Origin: Bacillota bacterium
GTDB taxonomy: Bacteria > Bacillota > Clostridia > Lachnospirales > Cellulosilyticaceae
NCBI GenBank assembly: GCA_023436395.1
Contig: JAEZJJ010000014.1
Span: 1-35,925 of the forward strand
DNA length: 35,925 bases
Direction of reading: 5' to 3'
Both the position numbers and the translations under genes were made by a program. Within the stretch, counting starts at the first letter, position 1, and each line of letters begins with the position of its first letter. The notes beneath the pieces were generated by a model. The model did no database searches. It worked only from the letters and a program-made list of their open reading frames with translations, and had not been told where the DNA came from. Of the stretch, positions 15,507-24,679 are shown in pieces.

Positions 15507-17096
15507 TTATAAATAAGCTTTAAATTTCTTTTCAATATCTTTGATGAGCTTATATTCAATGGAATCTACTAGGGCAATCCAACTTGCTTCAATAATATCA
15601 GTGGATACCCCTACAGTACTCCAGTAATCTTCTCCATCAGTGGATTCAAGTAAAACACGAACTTTAGCTGCAGTAGCTAACTTCGTATCTAATACTCTTA
15701 CTTTATAGTCTGTTAAGTGAACACTTTTAAGTTCTGGATAAAACACTTCTAGTGCTTTTCTAAGTGCACTATCTAGTGCATTAATAGGACCTTCCCCTTC
15801 TGCTGCTGTCATTTCTATGACATCATCTACTCGTACTTTAATAATTGCCGAAGAGCTGATTCCTTTCGTTTTTGAAGGTTCTTCTCCTATAATTTTAAAT
15901 TCTTCTAGGTCAAAGAAAGGTTTATACTTACCTAATGCCTTTCTTACTAAAAGTTCAAAGGTTCCATCGGCTCCCTCAAACTGATATCCCTTATGTTCTA
16001 ATTCCTTAATACGATTAATAATAACACTGGTAACGGGGTCATCCTTACTCGTATCTGGTGCTATTCGCCTAATCTTTTCTAGTATTGTGCTTCGCCCTGC
16101 TACCTCTGACATTAAAAACCGTCTTTCATTACCTACACTACTAGGGGGTACATGTTCAAAGGAATGAGATGCTTTAGTTACACCATCAATATGCATTCCA
16201 GCTTTATGTGCAAAAGCACTTTTACCTACATAAGGCATCTGATCTTTTAGTGTCACATTAGCAATTTCTGAAACACGAATGGCTAATGAAGTTAATTTCT
16301 TTATATTCTCTTTTGGAATACAGACGTAATCTCTTTTCAGTTGTAAGTTAGGAATAATGGTGGATAAATTGGCATTACCACAACGTTCTCCAAAACCCAC
16401 TAATGTCCCTTGCACATGAGTAGCTCCTGCAAAAACCGCCATCATACTATTGGCTACACCAAGTCCTGTATCATCATGGGTATGAATCCCAATTGGTACA
16501 CGGGTTTTAGCAACAACTTCTTGAACAATCTCAAAAACCTCATCAGGGAAAGCACCGCCATTTGTTTCACATAAAACTAGGCAATCTGCTCCAGCTTCTT
16601 CTGCCTTTAAGAGTGCTGTAAGTGCATAGTCCTTATTATGTTTATAGCCATCAAAAAAATGTTCTGCATCAAAAACAACTTCTTTTCCTTGTTGTTTTAA
16701 ATAGTTAATCGTATCATAAATCATCTGTAAATTTTCTTCTAAAGTCGTTTTAATAATTTCTGTCACATGGAAATCCCACGTTTTCCCGAAAATCGTCACT
16801 ACTGGGGTATCCGCTTCAAGAAGTGATCGAATATTTGCATCTTCTTCTACTTTTACATCCCTTCTTCTAGTACTACCAAAAGCCGTAAGCTTAGAAGTTT
16901 TTAGAGTAAGTTTCTTTACTTCTCTAAAGAATTCTAAATCCTTAGGATTTGAACCAGGGTTGCCGGCTTCAATGTAGCCGACCCCTAGTTCATCCAAAGT
17001 ACTTACTATTTTAAGTTTATCTGATACGGAAAAGGAGATTCCTTCTGCCTGCCCACCATCTCTAAGAGTTGAATCAAGAACAGCAATTGTCTTCAC
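15507..17096 (-). CDS. cimA: (R)-citramalate synthase
   Basis: Claisen-type condensing enzyme, 529 residues, joining pyruvate and acetyl-CoA to (R)-citramalate, the entry to threonine-independent isoleucine synthesis. It has the HMGL-like TIM barrel with DSTLRDGGQAEGISFSVSDK at the N-terminus, the metal-binding IHTHDDTGLGVANSM, and GFGERCGNANLSTIIPNL. A LeuA-type allosteric domain follows from about residue 400. The wording DSTLRDGGQ and the gap pattern are those of the CimA clade, distinct from the LeuA DTTLRDGEQ next door. It starts with GTG 2 bp after the leuA stop, with its ribosome binding site inside the leuA end, which implies coupling. Confidence 0.93.
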   Translation of the reverse strand: MKTIAVLDSTLRDGGQAEGISFSVSDKLKIVSTLDELGVGYIEAGNPGSNPKDLEFFREVKKLTLKTSKLTAFGSTRRRDVKVEEDANIRSLLEADTPVVTIFGKTWDFHVTEIIKTTLEENLQMIYDTINYLKQQGKEVVFDAEHFFDGYKHNKDYALTALLKAEEAGADCLVLCETNGGAFPDEVFEIVQEVVAKTRVPIGIHTHDDTGLGVANSMMAVFAGATHVQGTLVGFGERCGNANLSTIIPNLQLKRDYVCIPKENIKKLTSLAIRVSEIANVTLKDQMPYVGKSAFAHKAGMHIDGVTKASHSFEHVPPSSVGNERRFLMSEVAGRSTILEKIRRIAPDTSKDDPVTSVIINRIKELEHKGYQFEGADGTFELLVRKALGKYKPFFDLEEFKIIGEEPSKTKGISSSAIIKVRVDDVIEMTAAEGEGPINALDSALRKALEVFYPELKSVHLTDYKVRVLDTKLATAAKVRVLLESTDGEDYWSTVGVSTDIIEASWIALVDSIEYKLIKDIEKKFKAYL

Positions 17097-17098
17097 CT

Positions 17099-18631
17099 TT
17101 ATCCCTCCCGTCTCTCCTCTTGGTCATAAAGCATATTATTAATAGCTGAAATATACGCTAGTATACTTGCCTCTACAATATCCATACTTACCCCATGACC
17201 ATTATAAACCTTATCTTTATTTCTAATCTTTACATTTACCTCTCCTTGTGCATCTGTACCACCTGTTACAGAGTTAATCACAAAGTCTTCTAGAATAAAC
17301 TTCTTACCTACTAATTTATCGATTGCTTTATAAGAAGCATCTATTGGCCCATCATATGAAGAGACTACTTCTTCAAGCACATGGCCTGTTTTTGTTAAAA
17401 GGCGCATAGATGAAGTTGTCGTAATGGTATTTCCTGCATTGATTACAAAGCGTTCTAACTTATAAGCTTCAGGTATTTGAACTAGCTTATGGCAAATAAG
17501 GGCTTCAATATCACGGTCTGTGACATCTTTCTTCTTATCTGCTAACACTTTAAAGTCTTCAAACGCCTTAGCAAGTGCTTTTTCATCTAACTCATACCCC
17601 ATAGATTTAAGCTTATCTTCAAAGGCATGACGACCTGAATGTTTGCCAAGTACTAATTTATTCTCAGTTAGACCAATAGATTCTGGTGTCATGATTTCAT
17701 AAGTTTCTTTATGGGCAAGCATACCATGTTGGTGAATACCTGACTCATGAGCAAAAGCATTTTCACCTACAATCGCCTTATTTGGCTGTACACGTACTCC
17801 AGTAATACTACTTAAAAGCTTACTACTTTTATAAATTTCTTTTGTATGAATGCCACACTCAAAACCATAAAGATCTCGGCGGGTATTAAGGTTCATAACA
17901 ACTTCTTCAAGGGCAGCATTACCAGCTCTTTCTCCAATACCATTAATGGTACATTCCACTTGACGTGCCCCAGCCTTAATTGCTGCTAAAGAATTGGCAA
18001 CAGCAAGACCTAAGTCATTATGACAGTGTACTGAAATAACAGCTTTATCTATAGAAGGCACATTCTCCCTAATGCCTTTAATGAGTGCTGCAAACTCCTC
18101 TGGCGAAGTGTAACCTACTGTATCAGGTACATTAATAGTGGTTGCCCCTGCCTCTATAACAGCCTCAAACACTTTATAAAGAAACTCTGGATTACTTCTG
18201 GAAGCATCCTCTGCTGAAAATTCAATATCACTACAAAAACGCTTTGCATATTTCACCATTTCATAGGCTGTTTCTAAAACCTGATCTGGTGTTTTCTTAA
18301 GTTTATACTGCATATGAATATCAGAAGTAGCCAAAAATGTATGTATTCTAGGATATTTGGCATGTTTAAGCGCCTCTGCTGCAGAATCTATATCTTTAGG
18401 AAGAGCACGAGCAAGACTTGCTACAGTACTATTTTTAATGGCCGTAGCAATTGCTTTAACAGAAGCAAAGTCCCCTGGAGAAGCAATGGCAAACCCAGCT
18501 TCCATAATATCCACACCAAGTTTCTCTAACTGCTTTGCAACCTCAATCTTCTCAGCTAGGTTCATACTACAGCCTGGTGATTGCTCACCATCACGTAGTG
18601 TGGTATCAAAAATTCTAACAATGTTTGTCAT
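17099..18631 (-). CDS. leuA: 2-Isopropylmalate synthase
   Basis: First committed enzyme of leucine synthesis, 510 residues, condensing 2-oxoisovalerate with acetyl-CoA. The N-terminal DTTLRDGEQSPGCSMN, the metal-site HCHNDLGLAVANSLAAI, NGIGERAGNAALEEVVM and the flexible-domain motif HESGIHQHGML are classical for LeuA. The C-terminal region from about residue 390 is the regulatory domain that normally binds leucine for feedback inhibition. The length matches the bacterial form. It is followed by cimA with only 2 bp between and preceded by ilvC with 17 bp. Confidence 0.95.
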   Translation of the reverse strand: MTNIVRIFDTTLRDGEQSPGCSMNLAEKIEVAKQLEKLGVDIMEAGFAIASPGDFASVKAIATAIKNSTVASLARALPKDIDSAAEALKHAKYPRIHTFLATSDIHMQYKLKKTPDQVLETAYEMVKYAKRFCSDIEFSAEDASRSNPEFLYKVFEAVIEAGATTINVPDTVGYTSPEEFAALIKGIRENVPSIDKAVISVHCHNDLGLAVANSLAAIKAGARQVECTINGIGERAGNAALEEVVMNLNTRRDLYGFECGIHTKEIYKSSKLLSSITGVRVQPNKAIVGENAFAHESGIHQHGMLAHKETYEIMTPESIGLTENKLVLGKHSGRHAFEDKLKSMGYELDEKALAKAFEDFKVLADKKKDVTDRDIEALICHKLVQIPEAYKLERFVINAGNTITTTSSMRLLTKTGHVLEEVVSSYDGPIDASYKAIDKLVGKKFILEDFVINSVTGGTDAQGEVNVKIRNKDKVYNGHGVSMDIVEASILAYISAINNMLYDQEERREG

Positions 18632-18648
18632 GCTGATCCCCCTTTTTA

Positions 18649-19647
18649 TTATTTATTTTGATCTGCCCAAGACATCATGCTACGAAGTTGTTTACCAACT
18701 CTTTCAAGCTCATGATCTGCTTCAATACGACGTGTTGCATTGAAGTATGCACGATGAGATTGATTTTCTAAGATCCAGTTTTTAGCAAATGTACCATTTT
18801 GGATTTCTTTAAGTACTTTTCTCATCTCATTTTTAGTATCTTCTGTGATGATACGTGGTCCTACTGTATAGTCACCATATTCAGCTGTATCAGAGATAGA
18901 ATATCTCATGTATTCAAATCCACCTTTATTAATAAGGTCTACAATGAGTTTCATTTCATGGATACATTCAAAGTATGCACTTTCTGGTTCATAACCTGCT
19001 TCAACTAATACTTCGAAACCAGCTTTCATAAGGGCTGTTACACCACCGCAAAGTACTGCTTGCTCACCAAAAAGGTCTGTTTCTGTTTCATCTTTAAAGG
19101 TTGTTTCAAGAACGCCACCTCTAGCACCACCAATACCTGCAGCATATGCAAGACCGATATCATGTGCATTACCTGTAGCATCTTGGTATACGGCGATTAA
19201 TGATGGCACCCCACGGCCTTCTTGGAATTGGCTTCTTACTGTATGACCAGGTCCTTTTGGTGCAATCATTACAACGTTTGTATGTTCTGGTGGTACGATT
19301 TGTTTAAAGTGAATGTTGAAACCATGTGCAAATGAAAGTGTTTTACCTTCTGTAAGATATGGCGCAATTTCTTTTTTGTATACTTCTGCTTGGATTTCAT
19401 CTGGTAATAAGATCATAATGAAATCTGCCATTTGTGTAGCTTCTGCTACTGTTGCTACTTTAAGGCCAGCCTCTTCAGCTTTTTTCCATGATTTACTTCC
19501 ATTATATAAACCTACAACTACATCAACTCCTGAGTCATGTAAATTAAGTGCATGTGCATGCCCTTGGCTTCCATACCCAATAATTGCTACAGTTTTACCT
19601 TTTAATAAATCTAAGTTACAGTCTTTTTGATAATATAATTTTGCCAT
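18649..19647 (-). CDS. ilvC: Ketol-acid reductoisomerase
   Basis: Class I enzyme of 332 residues that isomerises and reduces acetolactate and acetohydroxybutyrate with NAD(P)H and Mg. I start at the ATG at 19647 (MAKLYYQKD), where GGGAGG lies about 10 bp upstream. An in-frame extension to 19701 is not typical of the family. The Rossmann motif GYGSQGHAHALNL is followed by GLYNGSKSWKKAEEAG, whose two serines are the usual phosphate contacts for NADPH. The acidic metal ligands lie in the ETETDLFGEQAVLCGG block, and the C-terminal knot domain is complete. Confidence 0.95.
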   Translation of the reverse strand: MAKLYYQKDCNLDLLKGKTVAIIGYGSQGHAHALNLHDSGVDVVVGLYNGSKSWKKAEEAGLKVATVAEATQMADFIMILLPDEIQAEVYKKEIAPYLTEGKTLSFAHGFNIHFKQIVPPEHTNVVMIAPKGPGHTVRSQFQEGRGVPSLIAVYQDATGNAHDIGLAYAAGIGGARGGVLETTFKDETETDLFGEQAVLCGGVTALMKAGFEVLVEAGYEPESAYFECIHEMKLIVDLINKGGFEYMRYSISDTAEYGDYTVGPRIITEDTKNEMRKVLKEIQNGTFAKNWILENQSHRAYFNATRRIEADHELERVGKQLRSMMSWADQNK

Positions 19648-19693
19648 TTGAAAAATCCTCCCTATAATAAATGAATTTGAAATATATATTAAA

Positions 19694-19708
19694 TCAGTCA
19701 CCAGGTGA
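19694..19708 (-). promoter_or_regulatory. Small palindrome between ilvN and ilvC
   Basis: AGTCACC and GGTGACT are perfect 7-nt inverted repeats separated by one base, a few bases after the ilvN stop. There is no U-tract on the transcript side, so it is unlikely to be an efficient terminator. It may be a stability or processing hairpin, or a protein-binding palindrome. It sits in the 66-bp space before ilvC. Confidence 0.4.
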
Positions 19709-19713
19709 CTAGT

Positions 19714-20208
19714 TTAATTCTTAAGTTCTTTTTCTCCCCTTTGGAGCGCAGTAAGACCTGTTCGAATCACTTCTTTAATGCCATAAGGTTCTAGCATACT
19801 AGAAAGTGCACTAATTTTACCTTGGTCACCAGTTGCTTCAATAATGAGCGCCTCACTAGAAACATCTACGATATGTGCTCTAAAAATATTAGCAATCTCT
19901 ATAATCTCAGCACGATTAGTTTTATTGGCACTAATCTTAATCATAGCCAGTTCTCTATAAATAGAGTTTTCTTCTTTTAACTCAATGACCTTAATAACAT
20001 CCACTAATTTATTAAGTTGCTTCTTGATTTGTTCTAATGTATATTGATCAGCATCTGCAACAATGGTCATACGGGATACTTTAGGATCTTCAGTCTCTCC
20101 TACTGATAAACTATCAATATTGTAACCTCGCCTACTAAACAGTCCTGATATCCTACTTAAAACACCTGAATGATTTTCAACCAATACAGATAAAACATGT
20201 TTCTTCAT
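19714..20208 (-). CDS. ilvN: Acetolactate synthase small (regulatory) subunit
   Basis: At 164 residues this is a typical small subunit. An N-terminal ACT domain (LSVLVENHSGVLSRISGLFS, then RGYNIDSLSVGETEDP) binds valine for feedback inhibition. The C-terminal half (about residues 80-160) activates the catalytic subunit. It starts 17 bp after the promoter-proximal ilvB and is the only small subunit in the cluster, although two large subunits are encoded. The symbol ilvH would be equally valid. Confidence 0.93.
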   Translation of the reverse strand: MKKHVLSVLVENHSGVLSRISGLFSRRGYNIDSLSVGETEDPKVSRMTIVADADQYTLEQIKKQLNKLVDVIKVIELKEENSIYRELAMIKISANKTNRAEIIEIANIFRAHIVDVSSEALIIEATGDQGKISALSSMLEPYGIKEVIRTGLTALQRGEKELKN

Positions 20209-20225
20209 AGTTCTCCTCTTTTCTT

Positions 20226-21833
20226 CTATAATGTAGATTCTTTATCACTAACTATAAACTCTAAGAAATAGGGCCCATCACTTGTTAAAGCTTCTTTTAA
20301 AGCTTCTTCTATTTCATTTGCTTCACTTACTCTTCTTGCAGGTATGCCATAAGCCTCCACAAGTTTAGTGAAATCTGGATTCATACTTAAAGATACGCCA
20401 TGTTCTTTTAAATCTATCTTGTGTTGTAGTTCCCTTACCATACCTAAGCCACTATTATTAAATAATATAATAAGAGGTTTTACATGTTCTTGGATCAGTG
20501 TTCCTATTTCAAATAAACTCATTTGAAAACTACCATCCCCTAATATACTTACAACCTTCTTATCCCTGTTCCCAATAGCTGCTCCAATACCTGCTGGTAA
20601 GGAATACCCCATGGTCCCAAAACCACCTGAACAAATCAATTGACGTTCACCTAAAATCTCCATGTTTCTAATTGTCCAAAACTGATTTTGACCTACATCA
20701 GCAGTAATAATAGCACGATCATCTAAAAGTCTAGATAAGGCTTTAATGACTAATTTAGGATTGACACATTCTTTTGGATGTATCTCTTCTTTTACTAATC
20801 TATGAGACTCTATAGCCTCACACCATTCAGTGGTATCTGCCTTCTTAATATGTTCTGTCATATGTCTTAAGATATGCCTTGCATCACCTACTATAGGAAT
20901 ATTAGCAGAAGTCATCTTCCCAATTTCAGCTGGGTCTACATCAATATGAATGATATTGGCATTATCATCTAAAATACCTGCATTGGCTACTGCACGGTCT
21001 GCTATACGTGCCCCAATAAATAAGATCGTATCTGCATTTCTTAGTGCCCAGTTTGCTTGTTTAAATCCATGAGTTCCTATCATGCCATAGTTTTTTGCGT
21101 TATTAGTAGGCAGTGTACCTACTCCCATTAATGTATGTACAAATGGCAATCCTGAAGCATCAATAAATTCTTTAAGCTCTGCCTTCGCATCTGCTAAGGT
21201 GACACCCCCTCCAGCACACACTAATGGCCTTTTACTATTTTGTAATAGTTTAATTGCCTTTTTAATTTGTCCAATGTGCCCTTCTATTGTAGGTTTATAA
21301 CCTCTTATATCTATTTCTTTGGGATAAGTATAATCTATTTGTACCCCCTGATAATCCATAGGAATATCAATAAGTACAGGTCCTGGCCTACCTGTCTTTG
21401 CAATATAAAATGCTTCTTTAATAATACGTGGAAATTCTTTTGGGTCTTGAATTAAATAACTATGCTTGATAAAGGGTTCTGTTGCCCCTGTAATATCTAC
21501 TTCTTGAAAAACATCTCTTCCTATTAAATTAGATTTTACCTGACCAGTAATAATAACAATAGGAATAGAATCCATATAGGCTGTAGCAATACCTGTGATA
21601 AGGTTAGTTGCTCCAGGTCCTGAAGTTGCCATACATACACCCACTTTACCTGTGGTTCTTGCATAACCGCTTGCACTATGAACTGCTGCTTGCTCTTGAC
21701 GAACAAGTACATGATGAATAGAAGATGTTCTTAAAGATTCATATATATCAATAACAGCTGCTCCCGGATATCCAAATACAACTTCTACATTTTCTTCTAT
21801 CAAAGACTTTATTAACGCATCCGATAACTTCAT
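20226..21833 (-). CDS. ilvB: Acetolactate synthase large subunit (first gene of the operon)
   Basis: Thiamine diphosphate enzyme, 535 residues, paired with the adjacent IlvN. Motifs are FGYPGAAVIDIYESL, RQEQAAVHSASGYAR with the catalytic Glu, GRPGPVLIDIPMDYQ, and the C-terminal ThDP-binding block that begins GDGSFQMS and ends ILFNN. It is slightly shorter than the usual 550-570 residues. It lies directly behind the T-box leader, with GGAG just before the ATG. It differs at many positions from the distal copy at the end of the operon, so the two are old paralogues and not a recent duplication. Confidence 0.93.
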   Translation of the reverse strand: MKLSDALIKSLIEENVEVVFGYPGAAVIDIYESLRTSSIHHVLVRQEQAAVHSASGYARTTGKVGVCMATSGPGATNLITGIATAYMDSIPIVIITGQVKSNLIGRDVFQEVDITGATEPFIKHSYLIQDPKEFPRIIKEAFYIAKTGRPGPVLIDIPMDYQGVQIDYTYPKEIDIRGYKPTIEGHIGQIKKAIKLLQNSKRPLVCAGGGVTLADAKAELKEFIDASGLPFVHTLMGVGTLPTNNAKNYGMIGTHGFKQANWALRNADTILFIGARIADRAVANAGILDDNANIIHIDVDPAEIGKMTSANIPIVGDARHILRHMTEHIKKADTTEWCEAIESHRLVKEEIHPKECVNPKLVIKALSRLLDDRAIITADVGQNQFWTIRNMEILGERQLICSGGFGTMGYSLPAGIGAAIGNRDKKVVSILGDGSFQMSLFEIGTLIQEHVKPLIILFNNSGLGMVRELQHKIDLKEHGVSLSMNPDFTKLVEAYGIPARRVSEANEIEEALKEALTSDGPYFLEFIVSDKESTL

Positions 21834-21890
21834 ACAACCCCTCCTTTAACTTGTATTTAATTTTTATTTTTTATATTTTTGTTTCTATAC

Positions 21891-22150
21891 AAAAAATCCC
21901 CATCCTACAATAGGACGAGGTATATGCCACGTGTTACCACCCATCTTGACTTTTAAAGCATCTCTAAAAGTCCACTTACTAGGTTCTATCAAACCTTTGC
22001 CTATAACGGGGCTTCCGGTAGTTTCTTACTCAACCTATAAGTCTTTAAGAAATACTGCTCAGGAGTGATTAACTATTTGCTCACCTATTAGCTTACACCA
22101 ACCGCTAACTCTCTGACAAAGCTACTGCAAATTCTTTTCTCCTTCATTGC
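21891..22150 (-). promoter_or_regulatory. T-box riboswitch leader of the ilv-leu operon, probable Ile specifier
   Basis: The minus-strand leader carries a T-box core GGGTGGTAACACG (21942-21930 region). It is followed by a terminator made of CCTCGTCCTA and TAGGATGGGG around TTG and a run of six T (21891-21920). Upstream are a Stem I start with AGAGAG, and GGAG/CTCC at its base followed by the usual TGAGC. Just before the 3' strand of that base the codon position reads ATC (22069-22067), suggesting recognition of uncharged tRNA-Ile (GAU). T-box elements turn transcription on when the cognate tRNA is uncharged. The element call is firm; the specifier is read by eye, and a frame giving GUU is the main alternative. 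Confidence 0.9.
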
Positions 22151-22176
22151 ATTTATTAAACTATTAAGTTATTAGT

Positions 22177-22205
22177 ATTTTAACAATATTAATAAATAGT
22201 GTCAA
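22177..22205 (-). promoter_or_regulatory. Promoter of the ilv-leu operon
   Basis: On the minus strand TTGACA (22205-22200) and TAAAAT (22182-22177) are separated by exactly 17 bp, a near-consensus housekeeping promoter. The start would fall near 22170, about 20 bp before the first structured part of the T-box leader. Control therefore seems to act mainly through the riboswitch. Confidence 0.82.
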
Positions 22206-22604
22206 CAATTATATTCAATTTTATGTCTCATTTATTGGCATAAAATGATTAATTTCATCATTGATAAACTAATAAGAGTTCGAGTTATGTCAATTTACTC
22301 ACACATTATCTCACCTAACAATAATCAAGCTCTATACTGATATGGTTTTATTTACCACTTGTGAATTTTACATAACTTTTTATCTTTGTAACCTTATTTT
22401 ATCTTATTTATCTTTACTAATATTTATTCATTTTTTTAATTTTTATTCTTAATGTTCGTTGTTAATATTATTATAAGTTATTCTTACTATTATTTGAAAT
22501 ACATATTCTTTATAGCAGATATAACTAACAGTTATACTCCATCTTTTTCTTAGTCCTTTTTTCCAATTAGAAATCACACTCTTAACACGCTTTTAAATAA
22601 GAAC
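22206..22604. other. Intergenic region with no gene found
   Basis: This very AT-rich stretch lies between the ilv promoter and the typA terminator. I see no convincing reading frame, tRNA, repeat or strong hairpin. Sequences upstream of the TTGACA promoter could hold regulator sites, but none stands out. Confidence 0.5.
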
Positions 22605-22644
22605 AAAAAACCGCTTAGTATACCCACTATACTAAACGGTTTTC
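22605..22644 (-). terminator. Terminator of typA
   Basis: On the minus strand AAAACCGTTTAGTATA pairs with TATACTAAGCGGTTTT (one G-U pair) around a 5-nt loop, followed by TTTTTTG. It lies about 20 bp after the typA stop. Confidence 0.9.
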
Positions 22645-22662
22645 TACTACTCTTATCTACAC

Positions 22663-24471
22663 TTAACGATTTGCTCTTCTTCTATCACTTTCATTTAAGA
22701 GTTTCTTTCTAAGACGAATAGCGTCTGGTGTTACTTCAACTAATTCATCATCTTCAATAAACTCTAACGCTTCTTCAAGGGTAAAGATTTTTGGTGGTGA
22801 TAAACGAATGGCATCATCAGCACCAGATGAACGTGTATTTGTCATCTTTTTATTTTTACATGGGTTAACTGTCATATCTTCACGACGATTATTTTGACCA
22901 ATAATCATCCCTTCATAGACATCTACTCCTGGTTTTACGAAAAGAGTTCCACGATCTTCAAGAGAATTTAATGCATATCCCATAGTTGTACCTTGTTCTT
23001 GAGCAATCAGAGCACCATTTGCTCTTCTTGGTAAGTCTCCTACACATTCTGTGTAACCTTCAATACGTCTTACCATTGTTGCCTCACCTCTTGAATCAGT
23101 GATTAACTCACTTCTAAATCCAAGAAGGGCACGTGTTGTACAAAGATATTCAATACGAATATGACCATTTTCTGGCTCCATACTTTGCATCATCCCTTTA
23201 CGAAGATTCAGTTTACTAATAACTGTACCTGAATATTCTTCTGGAACAGAAATGACAACACGCTCTACTGGTTCTACTAATGTACCATTTTCATCATTGT
23301 GCATGATAACTTCTGGTTTTGATACACCTAATTCATAGCCTTCACGTCTCATATTCTCAATTAATACAGATAAGTGAAGTTCCCCACGACCTGATACACG
23401 ATAGCCATCTGTTGTATCCATAGGTTCTACTCTAAGACCTACATTGATTTCCATTTCTTTTTCAAGACGATCTTTAATATGTCTTGTTGTTACAAACTTA
23501 CCGCTTTTTCCTGCAAAAGGCGAATTATTAACAAGGAAGTTCATAGCCAGTGTAGGTTCTTCTATATGAATTGGTGTCATAGGATCTACTTTACCAATTT
23601 CTCCAATTGTTTCACCAATTGAAATATCTGCTATACCTGCAAGTACTACAATATCACCACTTGTAGCTTCTGGCACTGCAACTTGTTTAAGGCCTTGATA
23701 TACCATAACCTTAGAAATTTTAGCAGTTCTAATCTCTCCATCATTATTTGAAATTTCTACAGTTTGACCTTCTTTGACTTTTCCTTTATAAATACGTCCA
23801 ATTCCAAGACGACCTACGAAGTTATCATAAGAAAGCGCACTTATTTGTAATTGAAGTGGTGCTTCATCATCTTGTGGATATTCCCCTACACGTTCAATAA
23901 TTGTTTCAAGAAGAGGTTTGATATCTTGACCTTCTTCATGAAGTTCATATTGCATAATCCCTTGTTTACCAATTCCATAAAGAATAGGGAAGTCGAGTTG
24001 ATCATCATTCGCCCCTAAATCAACAAATAAGTCGAATGTCATATCTACTACTTCTTCTGCTCTATGATTTGGTTTATCAATCTTATTAATAACAAGAATT
24101 GGATTAAGTCCTAATTCTAATGACTTTTGAAGAACGAAACGTGTTTGTGGCATTGGTCCTTCAATAGAATCCACTAAAAGAATAACGGTATCTACTGTAC
24201 GAATAACACGTTCTACTTCTGAAGAGAAGTCACTATGTCCTGGTGTATCTACAATATTAATTTTATAATCCCCATACATAATAGAACAGTTTTTAGAATA
24301 GATTGTAATCCCTCTTTCTCTTTCAAGATCATTACTATCCATAATACAGTCTACATGTTCTTCATTTGCTCTAAAAACACCACTTTGATTTAAAAAGGCA
24401 TCTACTAACGTAGATTTACCTGCATCAACATGGGCAATAACTGCTATATTGATAATCTTCATATCACTCAT
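22663..24471 (-). CDS. typA: Ribosome-associated GTPase TypA/BipA
   Basis: Translational GTPase of the EF-G/LepA family, about 602 residues, involved in ribosome assembly and stress or cold adaptation. G motifs are readable: AHVDAGKSTLVD (P-loop), RGITI (switch I), DTPGHSDF (switch II) and NKIDKP (base specificity). Domains II, III and V and the TypA-specific C-terminal domain follow, ending in a basic tail. Domain V contains GRGELHLSVLIENMRREG. The ribosome binding site is weak, so the start could be the GTG at 24477, the ATG at 24471 (used here) or the ATG at 24462. It is monocistronic, with its own promoter and terminator, divergent from the AraC-type regulator. Confidence 0.93.
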   Translation of the reverse strand: MSDMKIINIAVIAHVDAGKSTLVDAFLNQSGVFRANEEHVDCIMDSNDLERERGITIYSKNCSIMYGDYKINIVDTPGHSDFSSEVERVIRTVDTVILLVDSIEGPMPQTRFVLQKSLELGLNPILVINKIDKPNHRAEEVVDMTFDLFVDLGANDDQLDFPILYGIGKQGIMQYELHEEGQDIKPLLETIIERVGEYPQDDEAPLQLQISALSYDNFVGRLGIGRIYKGKVKEGQTVEISNNDGEIRTAKISKVMVYQGLKQVAVPEATSGDIVVLAGIADISIGETIGEIGKVDPMTPIHIEEPTLAMNFLVNNSPFAGKSGKFVTTRHIKDRLEKEMEINVGLRVEPMDTTDGYRVSGRGELHLSVLIENMRREGYELGVSKPEVIMHNDENGTLVEPVERVVISVPEEYSGTVISKLNLRKGMMQSMEPENGHIRIEYLCTTRALLGFRSELITDSRGEATMVRRIEGYTECVGDLPRRANGALIAQEQGTTMGYALNSLEDRGTLFVKPGVDVYEGMIIGQNNRREDMTVNPCKNKKMTNTRSSGADDAIRLSPPKIFTLEEALEFIEDDELVEVTPDAIRLRKKLLNESDRRRANR

Positions 24472-24509
24472 CGTCACTTCTCACTTTCCGTAATTTCTCA
24501 CAATGATAT

Positions 24510-24538
24510 ATTGTAGCATAGCTTATGACATGATACAA
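24510..24538 (-). promoter_or_regulatory. Promoter of typA
   Basis: TTGTAT (24538-24533) and TACAAT (24515-24510) on the minus strand are spaced by 17 bp, about 40 bp before the start codon region. Confidence 0.65.
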
Positions 24539-24620
24539 CATTTATTATTATTAAGTCACATTCAATAGTTATTTATGCTACCAAATCTCGCTAAAACTTA
24601 GGATATTATCATCCCTACTC

Positions 24621-24650
24621 TTGTTTATTTTTAAAATATTATTATATAAT
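24621..24650 (+). promoter_or_regulatory. Promoter of the AraC-family regulator gene
   Basis: TTGTTT (24621-24626) and TATAAT (24645-24650) are 18 bp apart on the plus strand. They are followed by AAGGAGG and the ATG at 24680. Confidence 0.65.
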
Positions 24651-24679
24651 ATAATGAATAAATAATAAGGAGGTTTATT

